A stretch of 9,159 nucleotides of DNA from Chloroflexota bacterium (GTDB lineage Bacteria; Chloroflexota; Limnocylindria; Limnocylindrales; CSP1-4): assembly GCA_029858845.1 (NCBI GenBank), contig JAOUEG010000056.1, forward strand, positions 1-9,159, given 5' to 3'. The notes below the pieces were generated by a model. The model ran no database searches, was not told the DNA's origin, and worked only from the letters and a program-made list of their open reading frames with translations. Made by a program: the position numbers and the translations under genes. This document shows, piece by piece, positions 1 to 6,851 of the stretch (positions are counted from its first letter, which is position 1; each line of letters begins with the position of its first letter).

Positions 1-465
1 ACACCCTGCCTCACCGACGGAATCGAGCACGTAGCTTCCATCCTCGAATGGCCCAGACAGGGCCTCCGTACTGTACGTTGCCAGTTCCAGGTTCGTCTGC
101 ATCCACGACGCCATCTCGGCGACGTCACCTTCGTCGATCGCGTAGACGGCGCTGAATGGCTCAGCGGTGGCGTCGGCGGCGGTGGTGCTCCCCGGATAGC
201 GAGGAAAGCCAGGGGGAACCGAATCCCAGATGCGGCCCCAATCCGTGTCGGTCTGGCTGGCCACCGTGGACCCGGTCGGGTCCGGCGCGCTGGTGCCGAT
301 CGACTCGCCGGGTGCGCCGGATGAGGGAACGGCAGACGGGGATGCCGCCGTGGCGCCTGGGCCAGCCGAGGTGCAGGCGGCGACCATGGCCACGACCGCG
401 ACCGCCAGGGCGAGGACCGCGTGCATCGGCCGGGTCCGTCGCGGTCGAGGCTCCACATGGTTCAT
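1..465 (-). CDS. Secreted lipoprotein of unknown function, N-terminal 155 residues (C-terminus beyond left edge)
   Basis: Reading leftward from an ATG at 465 the frame stays open to base 1, so this is the N-terminal part of a longer protein. Residues 1-13 are basic (PRPRRTRP), residues 14-30 are hydrophobic (HAVLALAVAVVAMVAA), and Cys31 follows V-A-A, which is a lipobox; the mature protein should be lipidated on Cys31 and anchored at the outer face of the membrane. Met14 is an alternative start that keeps the signal. Residues 32-75 are a Gly/Pro/Ser/Thr-rich linker. A folded domain begins near Trp76 (WGRIWDSVPPGFPRYPGS) and continues past the edge. I do not recognise a family or an enzymatic motif. 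It lies 46 bp downstream of the amidohydrolase on the same strand with no obvious terminator between, so co-transcription is possible. No strong Shine-Dalgarno precedes the ATG. The lipoprotein call is well supported; the function is unknown. Confidence 0.8.
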   Translation of the reverse strand, partial: MNHVEPRPRRTRPMHAVLALAVAVVAMVAACTSAGPGATAASPSAVPSSGAPGESIGTSAPDPTGSTVASQTDTDWGRIWDSVPPGFPRYPGSTTAADATAEPFSAVYAIDEGDVAEMASWMQTNLELATYSTEALSGPFEDGSYVLDSVGEAGC

Positions 466-511
466 ATCGATCAGTCTACGGGCGGATACGCGATAGGCTC
501 GGGACGAACGG

Positions 512-2227
512 TCAATCGATGGTCCGGTGGACCACTTGTCCGCCGACGATCGTCACCACGACCCGGGTGTCCAGGATGGTGCGCGGTTCGCGGCCGGCGA
601 AGAGATCGCGCGAGAGGATCACCAGGTCGGCGTACTTCCCGGGGGAGATGCTGCCGCGGTCGCCGTCGGCGAAGTTCGCCCAGGCGGACCCGAGCGTCGC
701 GGCTCGTATGGCGTCGGGCAGGTCCAGGGTCTCGCGCGTGTTCCAGGCGTCCCGCCCGTCCAGGTCGGCACGCGTCAGGGCCGTGTAGAGCCACGTCATC
801 GGGTCCATCTCGGCGACGTTCCAGTCGGAGCTGAAGGCGAGGACGCCGCCGCTTGCCTGGATGGACCGGAACGGCCACCCGAAGCGTTCGCGACGCGGTC
901 CCACATTCGCGCGCCACTGGCCGGCGATATCCGGCGCGCAGTGGCGCGGCTGCATGCAGGCGACGACGCCGAGTCGACCGAAGCGCGCGATGTCGTCCGG
1001 ATGGATGCACTCGGCATGGACGATCTGGTGCCGCGCGTCGCGCGGGCCCGATAGCGCCCGACACTGTTCCACCGCATCGAGCACGGTCCGCACGCCGCGG
1101 TCGCCGGTCGCGTGTGTGAACGTCTGCAGCCCGCGGCGGTCGGCCTCGACCATGAATGTCGTGAATGCCGCCGGGTCCCATAGCGTGTCGCCCAGGATGT
1201 CCGGTCGGTCGGCGTAGGGCTCCAGCATCGCCGCCGTGTGCGGTTCGACGACGTCGTCGATGTAGAGCTTGAGCGGCCCCACCCGGAGGCGGTCGTCCCA
1301 CGGTCCGTCGGCCAGGTCCCGCAGCGCGTCGAGGCGTTCCGGGCTCGTACCCGGTTGACACAGGATGGCCACGATCAGACGTGACGCCATCCGACCGGCG
1401 TCGCGAGCACGTACGAACATGTCGATCGTGCCGGGTCCGTTCTGCGGCTCGACCACGGTCGTGATCCCGAAGCCCGCGGCCATCGCCAGTGACGCCACCA
1501 ATCGGCCATACGCCGCGTCCGGCGCGTAGCCAGGCAGATGGGCTGACAGGGCCCGCTCGCCCGCCTCGCTGATCCCGAGCACGGCGAAATCGTGGATCAA
1601 GCCGGTCGGCCTGCGGGTATCGGGGTCAAGCTCCGCCGTGCCCCACGGCAAGTGTTCGTGGCCGGCTTCGACCCCGAGCACGGACATCGCCCGATCGTCG
1701 AGCCAGGCGGTATGGCTGTCGTAGCTGATCAGGAAGACGGGTCGGTCCCCGGCCACGCCATGCAGCATGTCGGCGGTCGGCCGCCCGCCGGGGATGGCCC
1801 CGTAGCCCCAGCCCTCGCCCTCGACCCACGTCAACTCCGGACGCTCGGCAACGAACGAGGTGATTCGAGCACGGATCTGCGCGAGCGTGGTCGCTCCGCC
1901 GAGCTGGACCGCGTTCGGGTTCGATCCCAGTCGGACGTGGTTGTGGGCATCGACGAAGCCGGGGAGCACCGACCCACCGCGGGCATCCAGCACCTGGGTC
2001 CCGGGGCCCGTCCACGTGGCAACGTCAGCCATCTCGCCGACGAATGCGATGCGGTCACCGACGACCGCAACGGCCTCCGCGATGGGGCGCGAATCGTCCA
2101 CGGTGTACACCCGTGCGTTGCGGATGACCAGATCGGCATGGTTCCCGAGACTCACGCCGGCATCGTACGACCTGCCAGCTCGGGTGCCGACGATGATCGA
2201 ACGGCGGAAGCCCGGCTGGACGACCAC
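512..2227 (-). CDS. YtcJ-like metal-dependent amidohydrolase (amidohydrolase family 3)
   Basis: This 571-residue protein belongs to the amidohydrolase superfamily and probably hydrolyses an amide or cyclic amide with one or two divalent metals; the substrate cannot be read from sequence. The N-terminal beta-sandwich strand (ADLVIRNARVYTVD, about residues 31-44) leads to the metal-binding HxH motif in FVDAHNH (His95, His97). Further family landmarks are EGEGWGYG (137-143), the KLYIDD segment with Lys320, HATGDRGV with His372, IVHAECIHPDD with His404, and the metal/catalytic Asp468 in AFSSDWN. The C-terminal SISPGKYADLVIL (526-538) returns to the sandwich domain. No signal peptide is seen, so a cytoplasmic location is likely. 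The length is close to the usual 530-560. The GTG at 2227 has no clear Shine-Dalgarno; a GTG at 2155 (residue 25) would begin just before the conserved strand and may be the true start. A strong hairpin lies 53 bp upstream. The family call is confident; the specific function is unknown. Confidence 0.92.
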   Translation of the reverse strand: MVVQPGFRRSIIVGTRAGRSYDAGVSLGNHADLVIRNARVYTVDDSRPIAEAVAVVGDRIAFVGEMADVATWTGPGTQVLDARGGSVLPGFVDAHNHVRLGSNPNAVQLGGATTLAQIRARITSFVAERPELTWVEGEGWGYGAIPGGRPTADMLHGVAGDRPVFLISYDSHTAWLDDRAMSVLGVEAGHEHLPWGTAELDPDTRRPTGLIHDFAVLGISEAGERALSAHLPGYAPDAAYGRLVASLAMAAGFGITTVVEPQNGPGTIDMFVRARDAGRMASRLIVAILCQPGTSPERLDALRDLADGPWDDRLRVGPLKLYIDDVVEPHTAAMLEPYADRPDILGDTLWDPAAFTTFMVEADRRGLQTFTHATGDRGVRTVLDAVEQCRALSGPRDARHQIVHAECIHPDDIARFGRLGVVACMQPRHCAPDIAGQWRANVGPRRERFGWPFRSIQASGGVLAFSSDWNVAEMDPMTWLYTALTRADLDGRDAWNTRETLDLPDAIRAATLGSAWANFADGDRGSISPGKYADLVILSRDLFAGREPRTILDTRVVVTIVGGQVVHRTID

Positions 2228-2280
2228 CGCGGTCGCCCGCGGGGTGGAGGCGGGGTGCCGTCGCCTTGACGTCGGACGTG

Positions 2281-2317
2281 GCAGGACCCCGTCGCCCCCA
2301 GTGCGACGGGGTCCTGC
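2281..2317 (-). terminator. Perfect 15-bp GC-rich hairpin, probable terminator of the small gene or leader structure of the amidohydrolase
   Basis: Arms GCAGGACCCCGTCGC (2281-2295) and GCGACGGGGTCCTGC (2303-2317) are exact reverse complements around a 7-nt loop. The hairpin sits 107 bp beyond the stop of the 47-codon minus-strand gene and 53 bp before the amidohydrolase start, so it most likely ends the former transcript. There is no T tract on either strand, so it is not a canonical intrinsic terminator; it could instead be a leader structure or stabilise a 3' end. I see no gene in the rest of 2228-2424. Confidence 0.55.
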
Positions 2318-2424
2318 GGCCAGGAGCGCCGCTCACCGGTCTCCTTGGCCAGGTCGACGTCGACGTCGCGGTCGATCGCCGCCGGATCCGTCTCGTGCCC
2401 CCAGGCGCCGAGACTCGTGTGGTG

Positions 2425-2568
2425 CTAGATCGTCGCCGCCTGCGCCGCGATGATCGCGGGCAGGAGGACGAGGATCAGCAGCATCGCCAGGGCCACCGCC
2501 AGGGCCGTCCGGAGCGCGGTCAGGACGACCGGTCGGAGCGGGCGATCGGGGTGGATGGGCGTTTGCAT
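2425..2568 (-). CDS. Small single-span membrane protein (47 aa), divergent from dnaE2
   Basis: The ORF encodes a short polar, Pro/Arg-rich N-terminus (MQTPIHPDRPLRP) followed by one long hydrophobic segment at residues 21-42 (TALAVALAMLLILVLLPAII), then a short AAQAATI tail and a TAG stop. The positive residues lie before the span, which predicts an N-in, C-out membrane protein, or less likely an uncleaved signal anchor. The codons are GC3-rich as in neighbouring genes. An upstream in-frame ATG at 2604 would add 12 residues and has a weak GGGGA five bases before it, but the added codons include CTT, CGT and AGT, unlike the rest, so I prefer 2568; neither start has a strong Shine-Dalgarno. The gene is divergent from dnaE2, and the SOS box at 2617-2632 lies about 50 bp upstream of its start, so LexA control is possible. 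I recognise no family. A chance hydrophobic ORF cannot be fully excluded. Confidence 0.6.
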   Translation of the reverse strand: MQTPIHPDRPLRPVVLTALRTALAVALAMLLILVLLPAIIAAQAATI

Positions 2569-2616
2569 GCGACTAAGACGCCGGAGAAGCCCGACGTGTT
2601 GCATGGGTTCCCCAAG

Positions 2617-2636
2617 TAGAACAGATGTTCTATACT
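2617..2636 (+). promoter_or_regulatory. LexA (SOS) operator overlapping the dnaE2 promoter -10
   Basis: Bases 2617-2632 read TAGAACAGATGTTCTA: two perfect six-base inverted arms around AGAT. The core GAAC-N4-GTTC matches the LexA box known from Bacillus and actinobacteria (consensus GAACRNRYGTTC, all degenerate positions satisfied). It overlaps TATACT (2631-2636), a good -10 hexamer for dnaE2; the -35 at the expected spacing is poor (TTCCCC, 2608-2613). LexA bound here would block RNA polymerase directly. On the minus strand the site also lies just upstream of the small membrane protein gene, so one operator could serve both directions. Confidence 0.85.
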
Positions 2637-2665
2637 GACCTGCCCCGCTGGACCGGCCCCCGACC

Positions 2666-2669
2666 GGAG
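2666..2669 (+). promoter_or_regulatory. Shine-Dalgarno GGAG that fixes the dnaE2 start
   Basis: GGAG lies six bases before the GTG at 2676, from which the protein begins VASISYAELHAHTNFSF, matching the usual DnaE2 N-terminus. The earlier in-frame ATG at 2625 lies inside the LexA operator, upstream of the likely transcription start, and so cannot be the start if the promoter is read correctly. Confidence 0.75.
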
Positions 2670-2675
2670 CGAACC

Positions 2676-5600
2676 GTGGCGAGCATCTCCTACGCCGAAC
2701 TGCATGCCCATACCAACTTCTCATTCCTTGACGGTGCGTCGGCCCCGGACGAGTTGGTCGCCCGGGCCGTCGAGTTGGGGCTGACGGGCCTGGCGGTCAC
2801 GGACCACGACGGCCTGTACGGTGCGGTCCGGTTCACGACTGCGGCCGAGGAGGCAGGGTTGCACCCGATCATCGGGGCGGAGATCGAGTTGCTCGACTCG
2901 GCCGTCGACGATCCGGACGAGGTCGTCATCCCGTCGCGTCGCCGGAGCCGGCGAGCAGGGAGCCGGGCGGCGATCGACGACCGGCCCGTGGTCGAGGGGA
3001 AGCCCGCCCGCCCACGTCCGGAACGGGCTCGGCTACCCGGGCACCGCGACCCGGTCAAGGAGGATCTGCGGGGCATCGGTGCGCGATCACGTGGCCCGCG
3101 GCTCGTGCTGCTCGCCCGCAGCCAGATCGGCTGGCGGAGCCTGTGCCGGCTCGTGTCGCGGGCCAACCTGGCTGGGACGAAGGGAGCGCCGCAGTTCCGC
3201 CACGCCCTTCTCGACGAGCATCACGAGGGCGTCATCGCGCTTTCGGGCGGGCGGAGCGGAGAGATCGGTCGGCGGCTGCTGGTCGGGGATCGGGCAGGGG
3301 CCCGCTCGGCCGCGGAGCGCCTGGCGGCATGTTTCGGGGAGGGCGGCTTTGCGATCGAGCTCAGCCACCATCTGCTGCCCGACGACGACTGGCTCGTGGA
3401 CGGATCCGTCGCGTTGGCCGCGGATCTGCGACTGCCGGTCGTGGTCACCAACGGGGTCCACTATGCCCGTCGGGAGGATCGCGAACTCCATGACGTCCTG
3501 ACCGCGATCAGGCATGGCCGAACGCTCGATACGCTGGCCGATCTGCGCCGCGTGGATGGTGAGTCGTACCTCAAGTCGGGCGCGGAGCTTGCTGCGCTGG
3601 GTTCCTCGCTGGAGGGCGCCACGGCCCGGGCCTGGCATGAGGGGATCGAGCGATCCGTCGCGATCGCGGCGTCCTGCTCGGTCGATCTCGGCTTCGAGCA
3701 GTACCGCTTCCCGGGCTTTCCCGTGCCGGACGGCGAAACGCCCTTCTCCTACCTGTCCGACCTGTGCTGGACCGGCGCCCGACGGCGATACCACCCACTG
3801 ACCCCGGCCGTGGTCCGGCAACTGGCCCATGAGCTCGACGTCATCGAGCGGACCGGGCTCGCCGAGTTCTTCCTCATCTGCTGGGACCTGATGCAGTTCG
3901 CCAGGCGACGCGGGATCCCGGCGCAGGGACGGGGGAGCGCGGCCGGATCGATCGTGTCATATGTGCTGAGCATCAGCCGGGTGGAACCGATCCGCCACAA
4001 CCTGTTGTTCGAGCGGTTCATCAACGAGGGCCGGACCACGTATCCGGACGTGGACATCGACTTCAGTTCGGAGCGGCGTGAGGAGGTCATCCAGTACGTC
4101 TACGGCCGCTACGGCCCGGAGCACACCGGGATGGTCTGCAACCTCGTCACGTATCGGGCCCGTTCGGCAGTTCGCGAGGTGGGTTATGCGTTGGGCTTTC
4201 CGCGGCCGCTCGTGGACCGGGTCGCCAAAGCCCTCGAGACGTATGACAGCGTCATGGTCCGGCGCGACCTGGAGGCGGATGGCGGGTTCGCCGAGTTCTT
4301 CCGCACGCCCTCTGCCACCGACGCAGCCCCGGTCGCCATCGCGGCCGACCAGGGCCTGACGGATCGGATGGGGCGGCTCAACCACGGTCGCGGCAGGGAC
4401 CAGGTCGGGATCGTCACCGATGACCCGCTGGCGCCGCGCCCCGCGATCCGGGGTGGCGGCACATCCGGGGACGAGGGCGGACCGGGCGATACCCCGGCCA
4501 GCATGGCCTGGCTCCGGGCCGGACGGGGCACGGGCTATGCCCAGGATCGAGCCGCCTCCAACAGCTCGGTCGCGCGGGTGGAACCTGATCCACGGCCCCG
4601 GGCCCGAGGCGGCTCCACGGTCGGGCTATCGCACTGGGAGCGCTGGCTGGAGTTCTGCGCCAGGATCGACGGTTTCCCGCGCCACCTTTCCATCCACAGC
4701 GGCGGCATGCTCGTGACCGCGGCACCGCTCATCGACATCGCTCCGATCGAGCGCGCGACGATGGTCGACCGGGTCGTCGTCCAGTTCGACAAGCGTGATG
4801 TCGAGTCGCTCAAGCTCATCAAGCTGGACCTGCTCGGGCTCGGGATGCTCGCGGCCATGGATGAGGCCATGCGGCTCATCGAACATGACTGCGGCGTCTG
4901 CCTGGACCTGGATCGGTTGCCCGAGGACGTGCCTGAGGTCTTCGCCATGCTCCAGGCTGCTGACACGGTCGGGGTCTTCCAGGTGGAGAGCCGGGCGCAG
5001 ATGCAGACGCTTCCCAAGTCGAGGCCGCAGAACCTCGATGACCTGGTCGTGGAGGTGGCGATCATCCGCCCGGGCCCGATCCAGGGCAACGCCGTCCATC
5101 CCTACCTGCGCCGCAAGCAGGGTATCGAGCCGGTGACCTACCTGCACCCGTCACTCGAGCCCGTCCTGCGCGATTCGATGGGCGTGATCCTCTACCAGGA
5201 ACAGGTCATGCGCATCGCCATCGAGGTCGCCGGGTTCACGCCGGCGGAGAGCGACGGGTTCCGCCGGGCGATGGGCACGTGGCGGTCCAGCCGGGAGATG
5301 GAGAAACTCCACCAGCGGTTCGTGGATGGGGCGCTTCGTCAGCCCGGTATGACGCTCGAGATGGCCGAGGAACTGTTCCGTCAGGTCGCCGCCTTCGCCT
5401 CGTTCGGCTTCGCCAAGTCCCACGCTGCTGCGTTCGCCCGAACAGCCTATGAGTCGTCGTTCCTCAAGCTGTTCTACCCGGCCCAGTTCCTGGTCGGCCT
5501 CGTCAACGCGCAGCCGATGGGCTTCTACCCGGTCGAGGTCCTGGTCAACGACGCCAAGCGCCATGGCGTGGCCGTGCTGCCGGTGGATATCAACGGATCG

Positions 5601-6569
5601 TCGTACGCGACCACCACCGAGTGGGTCGGTCGGCCCGGGGAGCCGCTGCCGGACGGCTGTGGCATCTCGGGCCGGCCGGATCCGGTCGTCTCATCCGCCT
5701 GCGTGCTGCCGTCGGGCGAGGCACGGGCGCGCTGGACGCCGGAGGTGACGCTGGGCTGGGGCGTCCGGCTTGGACTGCACCTCGTGAAGGGGATCGGGAA
5801 ACAGCATGAGGCAGCGCTGGATGCAGAGCGAGACCGTGGACCGTATCGGTCGCTGGCGGATGTCGTGGAGCGGACGGGACTGCCCGAGGACGTCCTGGAG
5901 CGGTTGATCCGGAGTGGGGCGATGGATTCGCTGGAGCGACCGCGACGGGAGTTGCTGTGGCAGCTGCGCGAGGTGGCCGGGGCCTCACGTGGGCGGATGG
6001 ACGGGCGGACGGTCCGGGGACCGGGTCGGGCGGCCGGCAAGCGCGGGGCGGCGGCGGGGCGGCCGATGGACCTCCGACTCCCGGCCACGGACGTGCCGGA
6101 ACTCCCGCCGATCACCGAATCGGAGCGCATCGGCGACGCCTATGCAGTCCTCGGTGTCGATGCCCGGACCCAGGTGGTGAGCCTCTTCCGGCCGGTCCTC
6201 GACCGCCTTGGCGCGGTGACCAACGGAGCCCTGGCGGACCGTCCAGCGGGGCCTGTCCGGGTCGGTGGTCTGGTCGTAACGCGACAGCACCCGATGACGG
6301 CCAAGGGGACGGTCTTCCTGGCACTCGAGGACGAGACCGGGATGGTCAACGTGACCCTCTGGCCATCCACCTGGGAGCGGCTCCGGGGCGTGGTTCGCAG
6401 GCATGCCCTCCTGTTGGTGGACGGGGAGCTGCAGCGCGAGGGATCCGTGGTCAATCTCATCGCGGATTCCGTGTCGGCACTTCCCGACGTGGCCGCCGCG
6501 GCCGGAGGGCCTTCCCGGCCAGGCGGCGTTCGGCAGCTCGGTCACGCCGGCATGCGCCGTCTCGGTTGA
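2676..6569 (+). CDS. dnaE2: Error-prone DNA polymerase III alpha subunit DnaE2 (ImuC)
   Basis: DnaE2 is a C-family polymerase that copies past DNA lesions during the SOS response and causes induced mutation. From the GTG at 2676 the protein is 1297 aa, against roughly 1050-1100 for the family. Domains in order: PHP domain (YAELHAHTNFSFLDGAS, His10/His12; TDHDGLYG, 42-49); palm with GRGSAAGS (418-425), the aspartates Asp460 and Asp462 in PDVDIDF, and a third Asp718 in IKLDLLGL; GFPRHLSIHSGGM (666-678); the DnaE2-typical VNAQPMGFYPVEVLVNDA (from 943) and VRLGLHLVKGIG; helix-hairpin-helix (SLADVVERTGLPEDVLERL); and a C-terminal OB fold from about 1194 (VRVGGLVVTRQHPMTAKG, LEDETGMVNV). Catalytic residues look intact. 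Extra length comes from polar inserts near 74-140, 545-650 and 981-1025. An SOS box overlaps its promoter. The usual partners imuA and imuB are not adjacent, so this copy stands alone here. The C-terminus (RQLGHAGMRRLG) differs from the SRDF-type ending common in proteobacterial and mycobacterial homologues. Confidence 0.95.
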   Translation: MASISYAELHAHTNFSFLDGASAPDELVARAVELGLTGLAVTDHDGLYGAVRFTTAAEEAGLHPIIGAEIELLDSAVDDPDEVVIPSRRRSRRAGSRAAIDDRPVVEGKPARPRPERARLPGHRDPVKEDLRGIGARSRGPRLVLLARSQIGWRSLCRLVSRANLAGTKGAPQFRHALLDEHHEGVIALSGGRSGEIGRRLLVGDRAGARSAAERLAACFGEGGFAIELSHHLLPDDDWLVDGSVALAADLRLPVVVTNGVHYARREDRELHDVLTAIRHGRTLDTLADLRRVDGESYLKSGAELAALGSSLEGATARAWHEGIERSVAIAASCSVDLGFEQYRFPGFPVPDGETPFSYLSDLCWTGARRRYHPLTPAVVRQLAHELDVIERTGLAEFFLICWDLMQFARRRGIPAQGRGSAAGSIVSYVLSISRVEPIRHNLLFERFINEGRTTYPDVDIDFSSERREEVIQYVYGRYGPEHTGMVCNLVTYRARSAVREVGYALGFPRPLVDRVAKALETYDSVMVRRDLEADGGFAEFFRTPSATDAAPVAIAADQGLTDRMGRLNHGRGRDQVGIVTDDPLAPRPAIRGGGTSGDEGGPGDTPASMAWLRAGRGTGYAQDRAASNSSVARVEPDPRPRARGGSTVGLSHWERWLEFCARIDGFPRHLSIHSGGMLVTAAPLIDIAPIERATMVDRVVVQFDKRDVESLKLIKLDLLGLGMLAAMDEAMRLIEHDCGVCLDLDRLPEDVPEVFAMLQAADTVGVFQVESRAQMQTLPKSRPQNLDDLVVEVAIIRPGPIQGNAVHPYLRRKQGIEPVTYLHPSLEPVLRDSMGVILYQEQVMRIAIEVAGFTPAESDGFRRAMGTWRSSREMEKLHQRFVDGALRQPGMTLEMAEELFRQVAAFASFGFAKSHAAAFARTAYESSFLKLFYPAQFLVGLVNAQPMGFYPVEVLVNDAKRHGVAVLPVDINGSSYATTTEWVGRPGEPLPDGCGISGRPDPVVSSACVLPSGEARARWTPEVTLGWGVRLGLHLVKGIGKQHEAALDAERDRGPYRSLADVVERTGLPEDVLERLIRSGAMDSLERPRRELLWQLREVAGASRGRMDGRTVRGPGRAAGKRGAAAGRPMDLRLPATDVPELPPITESERIGDAYAVLGVDARTQVVSLFRPVLDRLGAVTNGALADRPAGPVRVGGLVVTRQHPMTAKGTVFLALEDETGMVNVTLWPSTWERLRGVVRRHALLLVDGELQREGSVVNLIADSVSALPDVAAAAGGPSRPGGVRQLGHAGMRRLG
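4549..4615. repeat. 10-bp inverted repeat inside the dnaE2 low-complexity insertion
   Basis: GAGCCGCCTC (4549-4558) and GAGGCGGCTC (4606-4615) are exact reverse complements separated by 47 bp, within the part of dnaE2 that encodes the long insertion at residues 545-650. It may be chance in GC-rich DNA, or the trace of an in-frame palindromic element. No target duplication was identified. Confidence 0.4.
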
Positions 6570-6639
6570 TGCTCACGGCGCGGATGGCGCCGGAACCAGG
6601 CGCATCGACGGACGTCCTGCGACCGAGTCCCGGACGCGA

Positions 6640-6676
6640 GAACGCCGACTCGACCCTTGGGCCGGAGCCGGCGTTC
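6640..6676. terminator. Hairpin in the convergent gap after dnaE2, possible terminator
   Basis: GAACGCCGACTC (6640-6651) and GAGCCGGCGTTC (6665-6676) pair as a 12-bp stem with one mismatch and a 13-nt loop, 70 bp after the dnaE2 stop. No T tract follows on either strand, so a terminator role is inferred from position between convergent genes. I see no credible gene or RNA in the rest of 6570-6851; frames that cross it are arginine/proline-rich shadows. Confidence 0.4.
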
Positions 6677-6851
6677 GCGGATGGCTCCCACGAACGCGTC
6701 CGGTCGGATCTCCCTGGCGGCCCGAGCTTCCGCTTCCGGCGATCGTCTTGGACATGCGTCGGAGCGCATCCACTCCAGTATTCGCCGGGGCGCCCCGCGC
6801 GGATTGCGTCGATCTGACCGATCCTGGCAGACCCAGGCGCTGTCCGGAACG

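Noticed and set aside
471..1361. A 296-codon minus-strand frame overlapping the amidohydrolase.
   Set aside because: It is Arg/Pro/Gly-rich, has no recognisable domain and is the alternate frame of a well-supported enzyme gene.
2153..2424. The minus-strand frame of the 47-aa gene continues open beyond its TAG for about 90 codons with protein-like composition (HETDPAAIDRDVDVDLAKETG).
   Set aside because: There is no ATG or GTG start in this stretch before it meets the amidohydrolase, it runs through the perfect hairpin, and long open frames are common in such GC-rich DNA. Stop readthrough or a nonsense mutation is possible but unsupported.
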